In this document: one piece after another, positions 27,193-35,806 of the stretch
How positions within the stretch are numbered: position 1 is the first letter of the stretch
Layout: each line of letters starts with the position of its first letter
Assembly (NCBI RefSeq): GCF_900156695.1
Contig: NZ_FTOM01000002.1
Coordinates: 744,001-808,000 of the forward strand
Direction: 5' to 3'
DNA: 64,000 nt
From: Phaeovulum vinaykumarii
GTDB taxonomy: Bacteria > Pseudomonadota > Alphaproteobacteria > Rhodobacterales > Rhodobacteraceae
Made by a program: the position numbers and the translations under genes
The notes under the pieces: model-generated
The model's input: the letters and a program-made list of their open reading frames with translations, nothing else
Told to the model about the DNA's origin: nothing
Databases searched by the model: none

Positions 27193-27212
27193 ATTCAACT
27201 GCGCGGTTGAAT
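27193..27212. promoter_or_regulatory. Palindromic operator candidate upstream of the arsR-type gene
   Basis: ATTCAAC-TGCGCG-GTTGAAT is a perfect 20-bp palindrome 45 bp before the ATG of the ArsR-family regulator. ATTCAA/TTGAAT inverted repeats are typical ArsR/SmtB-family operators, so autoregulation is likely. Confidence 0.65.
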
Positions 27213-27257
27213 GTGGCCGCGCTTGACCGCGACGGGCGGGCCGGGCAGTCTGCGCGC

Positions 27258-27677
27258 ATGGATCTGGATCACGTTCTGGCCGCGGCGCGGTCGGCTGCGC
27301 TTGACGCGGTGTTCTCGGCCCTGGCGGACCCGACGCGCCGGGCGATCCTGACCATGCTTCTGGAAGACGACATGGCCGTCACCGATGTGGCCGCGCCCTT
27401 CGAGATGTCGCTGGCGGCGATCTCGAAGCATCTGGCGATCCTGGCCGAGGCCGGGCTGATCGCGCAGGAGCGCCGCGGCCGGGTGAAATGGTGCAAGCTC
27501 GAGCCCGGCGGGCTGCGCGCGGCCTCGGTCTGGATGCAGGGTTTCGGGCAGTTCGATCCGGTCGATCTGGATGCCTTCGAGGCGTTTCTGGTGCGCGAGG
27601 GGCTGGCGCGCGAGGTGCTGCCCGACACCGATACCGACATCGAGCTCGCCCCGTCGCCGGCGCCCGAAAAAGGGTGA
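27258..27677 (+). CDS. ArsR-family transcriptional regulator
   Basis: A 139-aa winged-helix protein with the ArsR core ALADPTRRAILTMLLEDDMAVTDVAAPFEMSLAAISKHLAILAEAGLIAQERRGR (recognition helix near residues 55-68). The metal-binding ELCVCDL motif of metal sensors is absent. The single Cys (KWCKLEP) lies in the wing, so the signal is probably not a classical metalloid. This subtype often sits beside an AHSA1/SRPBCC gene, but none is present. It is divergent from the atp operon and convergent with pyrD. Confidence 0.9.
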   Translation: MDLDHVLAAARSAALDAVFSALADPTRRAILTMLLEDDMAVTDVAAPFEMSLAAISKHLAILAEAGLIAQERRGRVKWCKLEPGGLRAASVWMQGFGQFDPVDLDAFEAFLVREGLAREVLPDTDTDIELAPSPAPEKG

Positions 27678-27698
27678 TGTCCGCGCGCCCCGCGGCGC

Positions 27699-28751
27699 TC
27701 AGAGCCAGTCGGCCCGGCCCGTCCCCACCGCCTGCGCCACATTCGAGAACCCGTCGCGCGCCAGCAGCGCATCGAGCCCGCGCGCGATCCGCGGCACAAG
27801 GCTCAACCCCTCGCGCGCAAGCGCCGTGTAAAGCTGCACCGCCGAGGCCCCGGCGCGGATCTTGTGATAGGCGTCCTCGGCCGAGCCGATGCCCCCCACG
27901 CCGATCAGCGGCAGATCATCGCCCAGCATCTGCGACAGTTGCGCCAGAACGCGGGTCGAGTGTTCGAAGAGCGGGGTGCCCGACAGACCGCCCGCCTGAT
28001 GCGCCTGGGCCGAGCGCAGCCCCGTGCGCGACAGCGTGGTGTTGGTGGCGATGACCGCATGAACGCGGGCCGTGCGCGCGACCTCGGCCACATCGGCCAG
28101 CTCGTCGGGGGACAGATCGGGCGCGATCTTGAGAAAGACCGGGATCGGGCGGGCCAGCTCGGCGCGGGCTTCCATCACGCCGGCCAGAAGTGCGGCCAGC
28201 GCGGCGCGGCCCTGAAGGTCGCGCAGCTTCTCGGTATTGGGCGAGGAAACGTTGACGGTGGCGAAATCCACATGCGGCCCGGCGATGCGCAGCACGCGGG
28301 CGAAATCGGCGGCGCGGTCGGGGCTGTCCTTGTTGGCGCCGAGGTTGAGCCCCACCGGCACCGACCGGCGCACGGCGGCCAGGCGCGCGGAAATGGCCTC
28401 GGCGCCCTCGTTGTTGAAGCCGAAGCGGTTGATGACGGCGCCGTCCTCGGGCAGGCGGAAGAGACGCGGGCGCGGGTTGCCGGGCTGCGGGCGGGGCGTT
28501 GCGGCGCCCACCTCGAGAAAGCCGAAGCCCGCGCGCGACAGGGCCGCGACCGCGACCGCGTTCTTGTCAAAGCCCGCGGCCAGGCCCACGGGGTTGGGCA
28601 ATTCGAGCCCGGCGATCTGCGTGGCCAGCCGCGGCGTGCCCACCGGCCCCGGCAGCGGCACCAGCCCCGCGCGCAGCGCCATCAGCGCCAGCCCGTGGGC
28701 GCGTTCGGGGTCGATGCGGCCAAGGACGGCCAATCCCAGTTTCTCGATCAT
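27699..28751 (-). CDS. pyrD: Dihydroorotate dehydrogenase (quinone), class 2
   Basis: A 350-aa membrane-associated flavoprotein that oxidises dihydroorotate to orotate in pyrimidine synthesis, passing electrons to quinone. Family signatures are the N-terminal helix ([26 protein letters not shown]), [40 protein letters not shown] with the catalytic-base Ser, [14 protein letters not shown], and the FMN phosphate site [13 protein letters not shown]. The ATG overlaps the stop of the DUF952 gene (ATGA), so the two are co-translated. Confidence 0.97.
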   Translation of the reverse strand: MIEKLGLAVLGRIDPERAHGLALMALRAGLVPLPGPVGTPRLATQIAGLELPNPVGLAAGFDKNAVAVAALSRAGFGFLEVGAATPRPQPGNPRPRLFRLPEDGAVINRFGFNNEGAEAISARLAAVRRSVPVGLNLGANKDSPDRAADFARVLRIAGPHVDFATVNVSSPNTEKLRDLQGRAALAALLAGVMEARAELARPIPVFLKIAPDLSPDELADVAEVARTARVHAVIATNTTLSRTGLRSAQAHQAGGLSGTPLFEHSTRVLAQLSQMLGDDLPLIGVGGIGSAEDAYHKIRAGASAVQLYTALAREGLSLVPRIARGLDALLARDGFSNVAQAVGTGRADWL

Positions 28752-29086
28752 ACCAGCCCCTCGGGGAAGATGTGGCCGGTCGCGCCGAGCGGCAGCGAGC
28801 GGTCCCAGACAACGTCGTCGATATCGAGCGCGCGGAAGAGATGCGGAAAGAGCGCCCCCCCGCGCGAGGGTTCCCATTTCAGCGCGGGCCCAAGGATGTC
28901 GGCCTCGACCGCCACCAGCACCAGGTCGCTTTCGCGGGCGAAATGGCGCGCGGCGGTCTCGACCACCTGGGCGGCCGTCGAGAAATGGATGAAGCCATCC
29001 GCCAGGTCGACGGGGGCGCCGTCGGTGCGGCCCGCGGCGCGGAAGGCATCCCATTCGGAGCGGCGGAATATCTTGTAGATCAGCAT
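28748..29086 (-). CDS. DUF952 family protein
   Basis: A 112-aa protein with the DUF952 pattern: [19 protein letters not shown] at the start, [12 protein letters not shown] in the middle, and a [24 protein letters not shown]-terminal part. The biochemical function is not established. ATG 29086 is chosen because MLIYKI is the usual family start; another ATG lies five codons earlier. It precedes pyrD with a four-base overlap. Confidence 0.87.
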   Translation of the reverse strand: MLIYKIFRRSEWDAFRAAGRTDGAPVDLADGFIHFSTAAQVVETAARHFARESDLVLVAVEADILGPALKWEPSRGGALFPHLFRALDIDDVVWDRSLPLGATGHIFPEGLV

Positions 29087-29402
29087 GGGTCTGACATGCA
29101 CCTGCGCGCGCGCAGGGTCAATGGCCGCGCGCGCGGCCGAGGGCTGCGGGGGCTGCGGGGGCTGCGGAAGGGGGCAGGATGGCCGCAGGGGGGGGGGGAG
29201 CCCGCGCGGCCCCCATCGAGGGGGCCTTGCGGGCGGGCTGCGCCCCGGCGCCGGGCCCCGGCGGCGGCGCGAGGCGGGCGGGCCGGGGAAAGGGGCGCGG
29301 GGAAAGGCGTGCGGGGAAGGGGGCGTGCTGGCGATGGCGATGCGGGCGCCTCTTTCGCGGGGCGCGCCCCGGCGCTATCCTGCGCCCGAGGGAGGAGCCG
29401 CC
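29087..29402. other. Divergent intergenic region upstream of hupT, G-rich
   Basis: No gene is supported. The left half is low-complexity: tandem GGCTGCGGG-like 9-mers (about 29141-29168), several G5 runs (29148-29152, 29157-29161, 29170-29174) and an 11-G run (29188-29198), all on the plus strand. GGGAGGAG lies seven bases before the hupT ATG. No convincing sigma-70 promoter is visible. Confidence 0.55.
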
Positions 29403-30752
29403 ATGGCCAAGGAAATCACCCGTCAGATCGCGCCCGGCGCGGCGGCCTTCTCGGACGCGGTCTGGATGGATGTGCTTTCGGCCGTCGACCGCACCTATGC
29501 CGATCTTGTCGATTATCAGGAGCAGCTCGAACGCCAGAACGCCGAGATGGAGCGGCTGCGGTCCTTTCTGGGCTCGGTCCTGGCTTCGGTGTCGGATGTT
29601 CTGGTCGTGGCCGGGCGCGGCGGTCTGGTCGAGGAGGTCTCGGCCTCGCTTGTCGCGCAGCTGGGCGCGGGGGCGCCGGCGCCGGTGGGGCGCGCGCTGG
29701 CCGATCTCTTCGTGGCCGACGACCGTCCCGCGCTCGAGGCCGCGATCGCCCGCATGAGCGTCGAGCGGCGCCCGGCGATGCTGGAGGCCAAGCTCGATGC
29801 CGCCCAGGGGCCGGTGCCGGTCGAGCTGAGCCTGTCGCCGCGCTTCGATGACCGCGGGCGGATGGCGGGCATGGTGCTGACCGGCCGCCCCTTGGGCGAG
29901 TTGCGCCAGGCCTATGCCGAGCTGGCCGAAAGCCACGACGAGCTGAAACAGGCCCAGGCGCAATTGGTGCGCAACGAGAAGCTGGCCTCGCTGGGCCGCC
30001 TTCTGGCCGGGGTGGCGCACGAGCTGAACAACCCGATCAGCTTCGTCTATGCCAATGCCCATGCGCTGGAACGCTATGCCACCCGTTTCGAGACCTATTT
30101 CGCCCGCGTCGAGGCCGGGGCCAGCCGCGCCGAGCTGGTCGCCCTGCGCGAGGATCTGCGGCTGGACCGCACCATGCGCAACCTGCGCGATGCGGTGATC
30201 GGCGCGCGCGAGGGGGCCGAGCGGGTGCGCGACATCGTCGAGGATCTGCGCCGGCTGAGTTCGGACGGCGCCGGCGAGATGGTCGATTTCGACCTGGCCG
30301 CCACCGCCAGCGTGGCCACCCATTGGGTGCTGCGTGGCGCCGAGCGCCCGGTCGAGGTGACCTATGGCGGTCTTGACAGCCTGGTGGTGCGCGGCCGGCC
30401 CGGCCATGTGCAGCAGGTGGTGATGAACCTGGTGCAGAACGCCGTCGATGCGCTTGAGGACGTGCCCGACCCGCGTCTCGAGATCGTGCTGGGCTGCGAG
30501 GGCCCGCTGGGCATCCTCGAGGTGCGCGACAACGGCCCCGGCGTGCCCGAGACCCAGGCCGCCTCGATCTTCGACCCGTTCTTCACCACCAAGCCCGCGG
30601 GCCGCGGCACCGGGCTGGGGCTGTCGATCTCGCACAAGATCGCGCAGGAGCACGGCGGCCGGCTGCGGCTGTGTCCCGGCGGACGCGGTGCCTGCTTCCG
30701 GCTGGAGCTGCCGCGGGGGACGACGGGCGGGAACGATGACGCGAAAAGATGA
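29403..30752 (+). CDS. hupT: HupT, sensor histidine kinase of the H2-sensing system
   Basis: A 449-aa soluble kinase without membrane segments. An N-terminal coiled-coil region (YADLVDYQEQLERQNAEMERL) precedes a PAS-like domain (about residues 60-165), the H-box LAGVAHELNNPISFVYANAHALE (His near 206), N-box NLVQNAVDALE, G1 DNGPGVP and G2 GRGTGLGLSISHKI. In R. capsulatus HupT phosphorylates HupR when H2 is absent and so switches off hupSL; H2 sensed by HupUV blocks this. The gene directly precedes hupUV here. Confidence 0.94.
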   Translation: MAKEITRQIAPGAAAFSDAVWMDVLSAVDRTYADLVDYQEQLERQNAEMERLRSFLGSVLASVSDVLVVAGRGGLVEEVSASLVAQLGAGAPAPVGRALADLFVADDRPALEAAIARMSVERRPAMLEAKLDAAQGPVPVELSLSPRFDDRGRMAGMVLTGRPLGELRQAYAELAESHDELKQAQAQLVRNEKLASLGRLLAGVAHELNNPISFVYANAHALERYATRFETYFARVEAGASRAELVALREDLRLDRTMRNLRDAVIGAREGAERVRDIVEDLRRLSSDGAGEMVDFDLAATASVATHWVLRGAERPVEVTYGGLDSLVVRGRPGHVQQVVMNLVQNAVDALEDVPDPRLEIVLGCEGPLGILEVRDNGPGVPETQAASIFDPFFTTKPAGRGTGLGLSISHKIAQEHGGRLRLCPGGRGACFRLELPRGTTGGNDDAKR

Positions 30753-30788
30753 CGGCGGAAGATGACGGGGCATGACGAGCGGGGGCGC

Positions 30789-31781
30789 ATGAATATCCTG
30801 TGGCTTCAGGCCTCGGGCTGCGGGGGCTGCACCATGTCGCTCCTGTGCGCCGAAGCCCCCGGTCTCTTCGACCTGCTCGCGGGCGCGGGCCTCGAGATCC
30901 TGTGGCATCCCGCCCTCAGCCTCGAGAGTGGCGCGGAGGTCACCGATCTCCTCGAGGCGCTGGCGACCGGCGCGCGCCCGCTCGACATCCTGTGCGTCGA
31001 AGGGGCGGTGGCGCGCGGCCCGGCCGGCACGGGGCGGTTCCAGATGCTGTCGGGCACGGGCGCAAGCCTGATGGACTGGGTGCGCCGGCTGGCCCCGCGC
31101 GCGCGCCATGTGGTGGCGGTGGGCTCCTGCGCGGCCTTTGGTGGCGTGACCTCGGCGGGGGGCAACCCCTCGGATGCGGCGGGGCTCCAGATGGAGGGCA
31201 CCCATCCCGGCGGGATCCTGCCGCCTGCGTTTCGCGCGCAAGGCGGGCTGCCGGTCGTCAATGTCGCGGGCTGCCCGGTCCATCCCGGCTGGGTCGTCGA
31301 GACGCTTCTGGCGCTGGCCGAGGGCGCGCTGGGGCCAGAGGGGCTCGACAGCGTGGCGCGGCCGCGCTTCTATGCCGACCATCTGGTGCACCACGGCTGC
31401 CCCAAGAACGAATTCTACGAATACAAGGCCTCGGCGATGGAACTGTCCCAGATCGGCTGCATGATGGAGCATCTGGGCTGCATCGGCACGCAGGCGGCGG
31501 GCGATTGCAACATTCGCCCCTGGAACGGCGAGGGCTCGTGCACGCGGGCGGGCTATCCCTGCATCGGCTGCACCGAACCCGAATTCGAGGAACCCCGCCA
31601 CCCCTTCACCCGCACGCCCAAGGTCGGCGGCATTCCCGTCGGGCTGCCTTCGGACATGCCCAAGGCCTGGTTCATGGCGCTGGCCTCGCTGTCCAAGGCC
31701 GCCACCCCCGAGCGCGTGGCCCGCAACGCCGTGTCCGACCGGGTGCGGATGCCGCCGGCGCCGCGCGGCCGGCGGCGCTAG
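30789..31781 (+). CDS. hupU: HupU, small subunit of the regulatory (H2-sensing) hydrogenase
   Basis: A 330-aa [NiFe] small subunit. Iron-sulfur Cys ligands are visible in SGCGGCTMS (Cys 11 and 14), GSCAAFGG, and the C-terminal HHGCPKNEFYEY, GCIGTQAAGDCNIRPWNGEGSCTRAGYPCIGC region. There is no Tat signal, so it stays cytoplasmic, and it lacks the supernumerary Cys of the uptake enzyme. The start MNILWLQ at 30789 follows GAGCGGGGG; an ATG nine codons earlier is possible. It forms the H2 sensor with HupV and signals to HupT. Confidence 0.94.
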   Translation: MNILWLQASGCGGCTMSLLCAEAPGLFDLLAGAGLEILWHPALSLESGAEVTDLLEALATGARPLDILCVEGAVARGPAGTGRFQMLSGTGASLMDWVRRLAPRARHVVAVGSCAAFGGVTSAGGNPSDAAGLQMEGTHPGGILPPAFRAQGGLPVVNVAGCPVHPGWVVETLLALAEGALGPEGLDSVARPRFYADHLVHHGCPKNEFYEYKASAMELSQIGCMMEHLGCIGTQAAGDCNIRPWNGEGSCTRAGYPCIGCTEPEFEEPRHPFTRTPKVGGIPVGLPSDMPKAWFMALASLSKAATPERVARNAVSDRVRMPPAPRGRRR

Positions 31782-31793
31782 AGGGGGGCGGGG

Positions 31794-33257
31794 ATGGCAC
31801 GATCGCAGACGGGGCAGGGGGGTGCACGCCGCGTCCTGGGGCCCTTCAACCGGGTCGAGGGCGATCTCGAGGTGCGCCTGACGGTCGAGGACGGCCACGT
31901 CCGCCGCGCCGAGGTCAACGCGCCGCTCTTTCGCGGCTTCGAACCGATGCTCGAGGGCCGCGCCCCCGAGGATGCGCTGACGCTGGTGCCGCGGATCTGC
32001 GGCATCTGCTCGGTCAGCCAGTCGATGGCGGCGGCCCGCGCGATCGCCGCCGCGGCCGGGCAGGGGCCGACGCCGCAGGGGGCGCTGGTCGCGGCGCTGA
32101 TCCATGCGGTCGAGAACGCAGCCGACCACCTGTTTCACTTCAACCTGTTCTTCATGGCCGATTTCGCCCGCCCCGCCTATGCCGACCGCGCCTGGGCGCG
32201 CGCGGTCGAGGCGCGCTTCCTGCCCCAGCGGGGGGAGGCGGTGCGCGCGGCGGTGGCGGCGCGCGCGCAGCTGATGCATGTGCTGGGCATGCTGGCGGGG
32301 CGCTGGCCGCATACGCTGGCGGTGCAGCCCGGCGGCGTCACCCGCGCGCCGGGCCTGCGCGAACGGCTGCGCATCCTGGCCGAGCTGACCGCCTTTCGCC
32401 GCCATCTCGAAAGCGCGCTCTTCGGCGCCCCGCCCGAGGCCTTTGTCGCCCTCGAGACAGTGCCGGACCTTCTGGCCTGGGAGGGGGGCGACGCGGGCCT
32501 TTTCCTGCGCATCGCCGCCGATCTCGATCTTGCGCATCTGGGTCCGGGGGGCGGGCGCTATCTGTCCTTTGGCGGCTATGCGCTGGCCGATCGCACGATC
32601 TTCGCGCCGGGCCTGTGGGAGGGGGGCGTTCCTGCCCCCGTCGATCCCGGCGCGATCACCGAAGACCTCAGCCATGCCTGGATGCGCGGCGCCACGGCGC
32701 ATCCCTTCGCCGGCATGACCCTGCCCGACCCCGAGATGGCCGCGCCGGGCTATTCGTGGTGCAAGGCGCCGCGGCTTGCGGGCCGTCCGGTCGAGGTGGG
32801 CGCGCTGGCCCGGCAGGTGATCGACGGCCATCCGCTGGCGCGCGATCTGGCGCGGGACGGGGGTGTGCTGGCGCGGGTGGCGGGGCGGCTTCTCGAACTG
32901 GCCCGCCTGATCGGCGTGATGGAGGATCTGGCCCGCGCCATCACCCCCGAGGCTGCCTTCATGACCCCCGTCACCCCGCCCGAGGACGGCACCGGTGCGG
33001 GCCTTGTCGAGGCCGCGCGCGGCAGTCTGGGCCATTGGCTGCGCATCGAGCGCGGCCATATCGCCGGCTATCAGATCATCGCCCCCACGACCTGGAATTT
33101 CTCGCCGCGCGACGCGTGTGGCGTGCCCGGCCCGCTCGAGGCCGCGCTCGAGGGGATCGCGCTGGCCGACGCGGACGGCACCGACACGGGCACGCCCCTG
33201 GCCGTCCAGCATGTGGTGCGCAGCTTTGACCCCTGCATGGTCTGCACGGTGCATTGA
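31794..33257 (+). CDS. hupV: HupV, large subunit of the regulatory hydrogenase
   Basis: A 487-aa large subunit with both nickel-binding Cys pairs: RICGICSVSQS (about residues 67-72) and the terminal DPCMVCTVH. The protein ends directly at that His with no peptide extension, as known for regulatory hydrogenases, which are not processed by the HupD-type protease. GPFNRVEGDLEVRL and NFSPRDACGVPGPLE are further family segments. It lies 12 bases after hupU. Confidence 0.95.
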   Translation: MARSQTGQGGARRVLGPFNRVEGDLEVRLTVEDGHVRRAEVNAPLFRGFEPMLEGRAPEDALTLVPRICGICSVSQSMAAARAIAAAAGQGPTPQGALVAALIHAVENAADHLFHFNLFFMADFARPAYADRAWARAVEARFLPQRGEAVRAAVAARAQLMHVLGMLAGRWPHTLAVQPGGVTRAPGLRERLRILAELTAFRRHLESALFGAPPEAFVALETVPDLLAWEGGDAGLFLRIAADLDLAHLGPGGGRYLSFGGYALADRTIFAPGLWEGGVPAPVDPGAITEDLSHAWMRGATAHPFAGMTLPDPEMAAPGYSWCKAPRLAGRPVEVGALARQVIDGHPLARDLARDGGVLARVAGRLLELARLIGVMEDLARAITPEAAFMTPVTPPEDGTGAGLVEAARGSLGHWLRIERGHIAGYQIIAPTTWNFSPRDACGVPGPLEAALEGIALADADGTDTGTPLAVQHVVRSFDPCMVCTVH

Positions 33258-33323
33258 CATGCGCACCCGCCCGACCCGCCGCGTCCAAGCCCTTGCCGCT
33301 CGGCGAAAACTGGCGGCCCGGCC

Positions 33324-35603
33324 ATGAGCAACGCTTGGGCGATCCGCGTGCGCGGCCAGGTGCAGGGGGTGGGGTTTCGCCCCTTCGTCTGGCAGCTTGC
33401 GCGCGAGATGGGGCTGGCGGGGCAGGTCCTGAACGACCCCGAGGGCGTGCTGATCCATCTGGCCTGCGCCGATCCCGCGCGCTTTGTCGCCGCGCTGCGT
33501 GATCGCGCGCCGCCGCTGGCGTGGGTCGATGCGGTCGAGCTGGCGCCGCATGTCCTTGACCCCGTGCCGGCCGATTTCAGCATCGCGCCCTCGCAGGGGG
33601 AAGGCGCCGAGACCCGGATCACCCCCGATGCCGCCACCTGTCCCGAGTGCTGCGCCGAGATCGCGGCGCCGGGCCGGCGGCAGGGCTATGCCTTCACCAA
33701 TTGCACCCATTGCGGGCCGCGCTATTCCATCCTGGCGGGGCTGCCCTATGACCGGGCGCGCACCTCGATGGCGGGCTTTGCCCTGTGCCCGGCGTGCCGC
33801 GCCGAATACGAAGACCCCGGCGACCGCCGCTTTCACGCCCAGCCCATCGCCTGTCCCGAATGCGGGCCGCGTCTGTGGCTGGAGGGGGGCGACGGCGCCG
33901 CGGTTCCCGGCGATCCGATCGCGCGGGCGGCCGCGATGCTGCGGGACGGCGCCATTCTGGGGGTCAAGGGCCTGGGCGGGTTTCACCTGGCCTGCGACGC
34001 GACTGCAGCGCCGGTGCTGGTGCGGCTGCGCGCGCGCAAGCGCCGCCCGGCCAAGCCGCTGGCGGTGATGGCGCCCGAGGCGCTGCTTGCGGATCTGGCC
34101 GAGCTGACGGCCGCGGACCGCGCGCTTCTGCGCGATCCGGCCGCCCCCGTCGTTCTGGTGCCGGCGCGCGCGGGCCGCCTGCCTGCGGAGGTGGCGCCGG
34201 GGATGACGACGCTGGGGGTGATGCTGCCCTATACGCCGCTGCATCATCTGCTGCTTGCGGCCTTCGGCGGGCCGCTGGTGATGACCTCGGCCAATCTCTC
34301 GGGCGCGCCGCAGGTGATCGGCAATGCCGAGGCGCGCGCGGCTCTGGCCGGGATTGCCGACGCGCTTCTCCTTCACGACCGCGAGATCCTGCGCCGGCTG
34401 GATGACAGCGTCGAGCGCGCCCGCCCGCCGGCGGTGCTGCGCCGGGCGCGGGGGCGGGTGCCGGGCACGCTGGCGCTGCCGCCGGGGTTCGAGGGCTGCC
34501 CGCAGATCCTGGGCATGGGCGGGCAGATGAAGGCCGCGATCTGCCTTCTGAAGGGCGGACAGGCGATGCTGTCGCAGCATCTGGGCGATCTGGATGACGC
34601 GCGCACGGCGGCGGAATTCGATCTGGCGCGGGCCGACATGGCGCGGCTGTTCGAGCACCGCCCGCAGATCCTGGCCGCCGATCCGCACCCCGGCTACCGC
34701 GCCACGCAGGCCGCCGAGGCCACCGCCCGCGCCCATGGCCTGCCGCTGGTTGCGGTGCACCACCACCACGCGCATCTGGCCGCCTGCCTGGGCGACGCGC
34801 TCTGGCCGCGCGACGGCGGGCCCGTGGTCGGGCTGATCCTCGACGGCACCGGGCTGGGCGCGGATGGCACGATCTGGGGCGGCGAGGTGCTGCGCGGCGG
34901 CTATTCCGACGCCGAGCGGGTCGCGCATCTGGCGCCCGCGCCGCTTGCGGGGGGCGACCGCGCCGCGCGCGAGCCCTGGCGCAACGCGCTGGTGCGGCTC
35001 GATGCGGCGGGGCTGTCGGATCTGGCCGACGGGCTCTTTGCCGATCACCCGCGGGCGGCGCTGCGTGCGGCGGTGGCGGCGGGGGTCAATGCGCCGCTGT
35101 CGTCGTCGGCGGGGCGGCTCTTCGATGCGGTGGCGGCGTGCCTGGGGCTTTGCGCCGAGGGGCAGAGCTACGAGGGCGAGGCCGCGATGCGCCTCGAGGC
35201 GCTGGCCGAGGCCCTGCCCGTGGGCGCGGCCGACCCCTATCCGATGGCGCGGGCGGGGGCGGTGCTGGACCCTGCGCCGCTCTTTCACGCGCTGGCCGCG
35301 GATCTGGGCAGGGGGGCGGCGCCGGGCCTGATCGCGGCGCGGTTCCACGCGGGCCTCGCTGCCGCGCTGGCCGCGGTCGCGCGTGCCGAGATCACGGCCG
35401 GGCGGGCCGTGGCGGTGGCGCTGTCGGGGGGCGTGTTCCAGAACGCCCGGCTCGCGGCGGAATGCATGCATGGGTTGAGCGGCCTGCGCGTCCTGCGCCA
35501 TGCGCGCGTGCCCGCCAATGACGGCGGTCTGGCCTTCGGACAGGTGCTTGTCGCTGCGTCGCGGCATTTCGACGCGCGGGAAATGCGCCCGGAAAGCGAC
35601 TGA
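33324..35603 (+). CDS. hypF: HypF carbamoyltransferase
   Basis: A 759-aa maturation enzyme that activates carbamoyl phosphate to carbamoyl-AMP and transfers it to the C-terminal Cys of HypE, the source of the cyanide ligands. Domains in order: acylphosphatase (RVRGQVQGVGFRPFVWQLA, residues 6-90), two zinc fingers (CPECCAE through NCTHCGPRYS; CPACRAEY through CPECGPR), YrdC-like ATP-binding domain (about 195-375), and Kae1-like domain with VAVHHHHAHLAACLGD and DGTGLGADGTIWGGE. The ATG is preceded by a weak GGCCCGGCC context. It is shared by both hydrogenases. Confidence 0.96.
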   Translation: MSNAWAIRVRGQVQGVGFRPFVWQLAREMGLAGQVLNDPEGVLIHLACADPARFVAALRDRAPPLAWVDAVELAPHVLDPVPADFSIAPSQGEGAETRITPDAATCPECCAEIAAPGRRQGYAFTNCTHCGPRYSILAGLPYDRARTSMAGFALCPACRAEYEDPGDRRFHAQPIACPECGPRLWLEGGDGAAVPGDPIARAAAMLRDGAILGVKGLGGFHLACDATAAPVLVRLRARKRRPAKPLAVMAPEALLADLAELTAADRALLRDPAAPVVLVPARAGRLPAEVAPGMTTLGVMLPYTPLHHLLLAAFGGPLVMTSANLSGAPQVIGNAEARAALAGIADALLLHDREILRRLDDSVERARPPAVLRRARGRVPGTLALPPGFEGCPQILGMGGQMKAAICLLKGGQAMLSQHLGDLDDARTAAEFDLARADMARLFEHRPQILAADPHPGYRATQAAEATARAHGLPLVAVHHHHAHLAACLGDALWPRDGGPVVGLILDGTGLGADGTIWGGEVLRGGYSDAERVAHLAPAPLAGGDRAAREPWRNALVRLDAAGLSDLADGLFADHPRAALRAAVAAGVNAPLSSSAGRLFDAVAACLGLCAEGQSYEGEAAMRLEALAEALPVGAADPYPMARAGAVLDPAPLFHALAADLGRGAAPGLIAARFHAGLAAALAAVARAEITAGRAVAVALSGGVFQNARLAAECMHGLSGLRVLRHARVPANDGGLAFGQVLVAASRHFDAREMRPESD

Positions 35604-35633
35604 CCGCCCACCCCCGCAGATGGCAAGTCCGTT

Positions 35634-35653
35634 ACCCCGCAGCGGCGCGGGGT
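35634..35653 (+). terminator. Hairpin between hypF and hupS
   Basis: ACCCCGC (35634-35640) and GCGGGGT (35647-35653) form a 7-bp stem with a 6-base loop, 30 bp after the hypF stop. No T-run follows, so it is a weak or factor-dependent terminator at best. Confidence 0.35.
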
Positions 35654-35679
35654 GCCGCAAGAATTCGCGTCAAGCAGCT

Positions 35680-35763
35680 GTAATTAAGTGATAATTTTCT
35701 TTTCGGTCGCGGGGGGCTTTTGCTTTGCCGCCGGCCCCGGCTGCCGTCACCCTTGATCCACAA
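35680..35763 (+). promoter_or_regulatory. hupSLC promoter region with HupR-like half-site pair
   Basis: Within the 203-bp hypF-hupS spacer, 35680-35703 is a marked AT-rich patch containing GATAAT (35690-35695), a good -10 with no good -35, as expected for an activator-dependent sigma-70 promoter. On the minus strand TATCACTTAATTA (35693-35681) is one mismatch from the IHF consensus. TTG-ATCCA-CAA at 35753-35763 fits the TTG-N5-CAA pattern reported for HupR in R. capsulatus, but it lies only 44 bp before the start codon. All three are inferences. Confidence 0.4.
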
Positions 35764-35806
35764 TGCCCGAACTGCGCGGGTTCGGACCAGCCGGAGGGAG
35801 GACGAC

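Noticed and set aside
29118-35660. A 2180-codon open frame on the minus strand across hupTUV-hypF
   Set aside because: It is antisense to four clearly recognisable genes. The absence of stops follows from strong G/C preference at third codon positions; the translation is Arg/Gln/His/Pro-rich with no domain.
35604-35720. Sigma-54 promoter upstream of hupS
   Set aside because: TGGCAAGTCCGTTAC near 35621 does not keep the -24/-12 GG-N10-GC spacing, and HupR lacks the GAFTGA loop needed for sigma-54.
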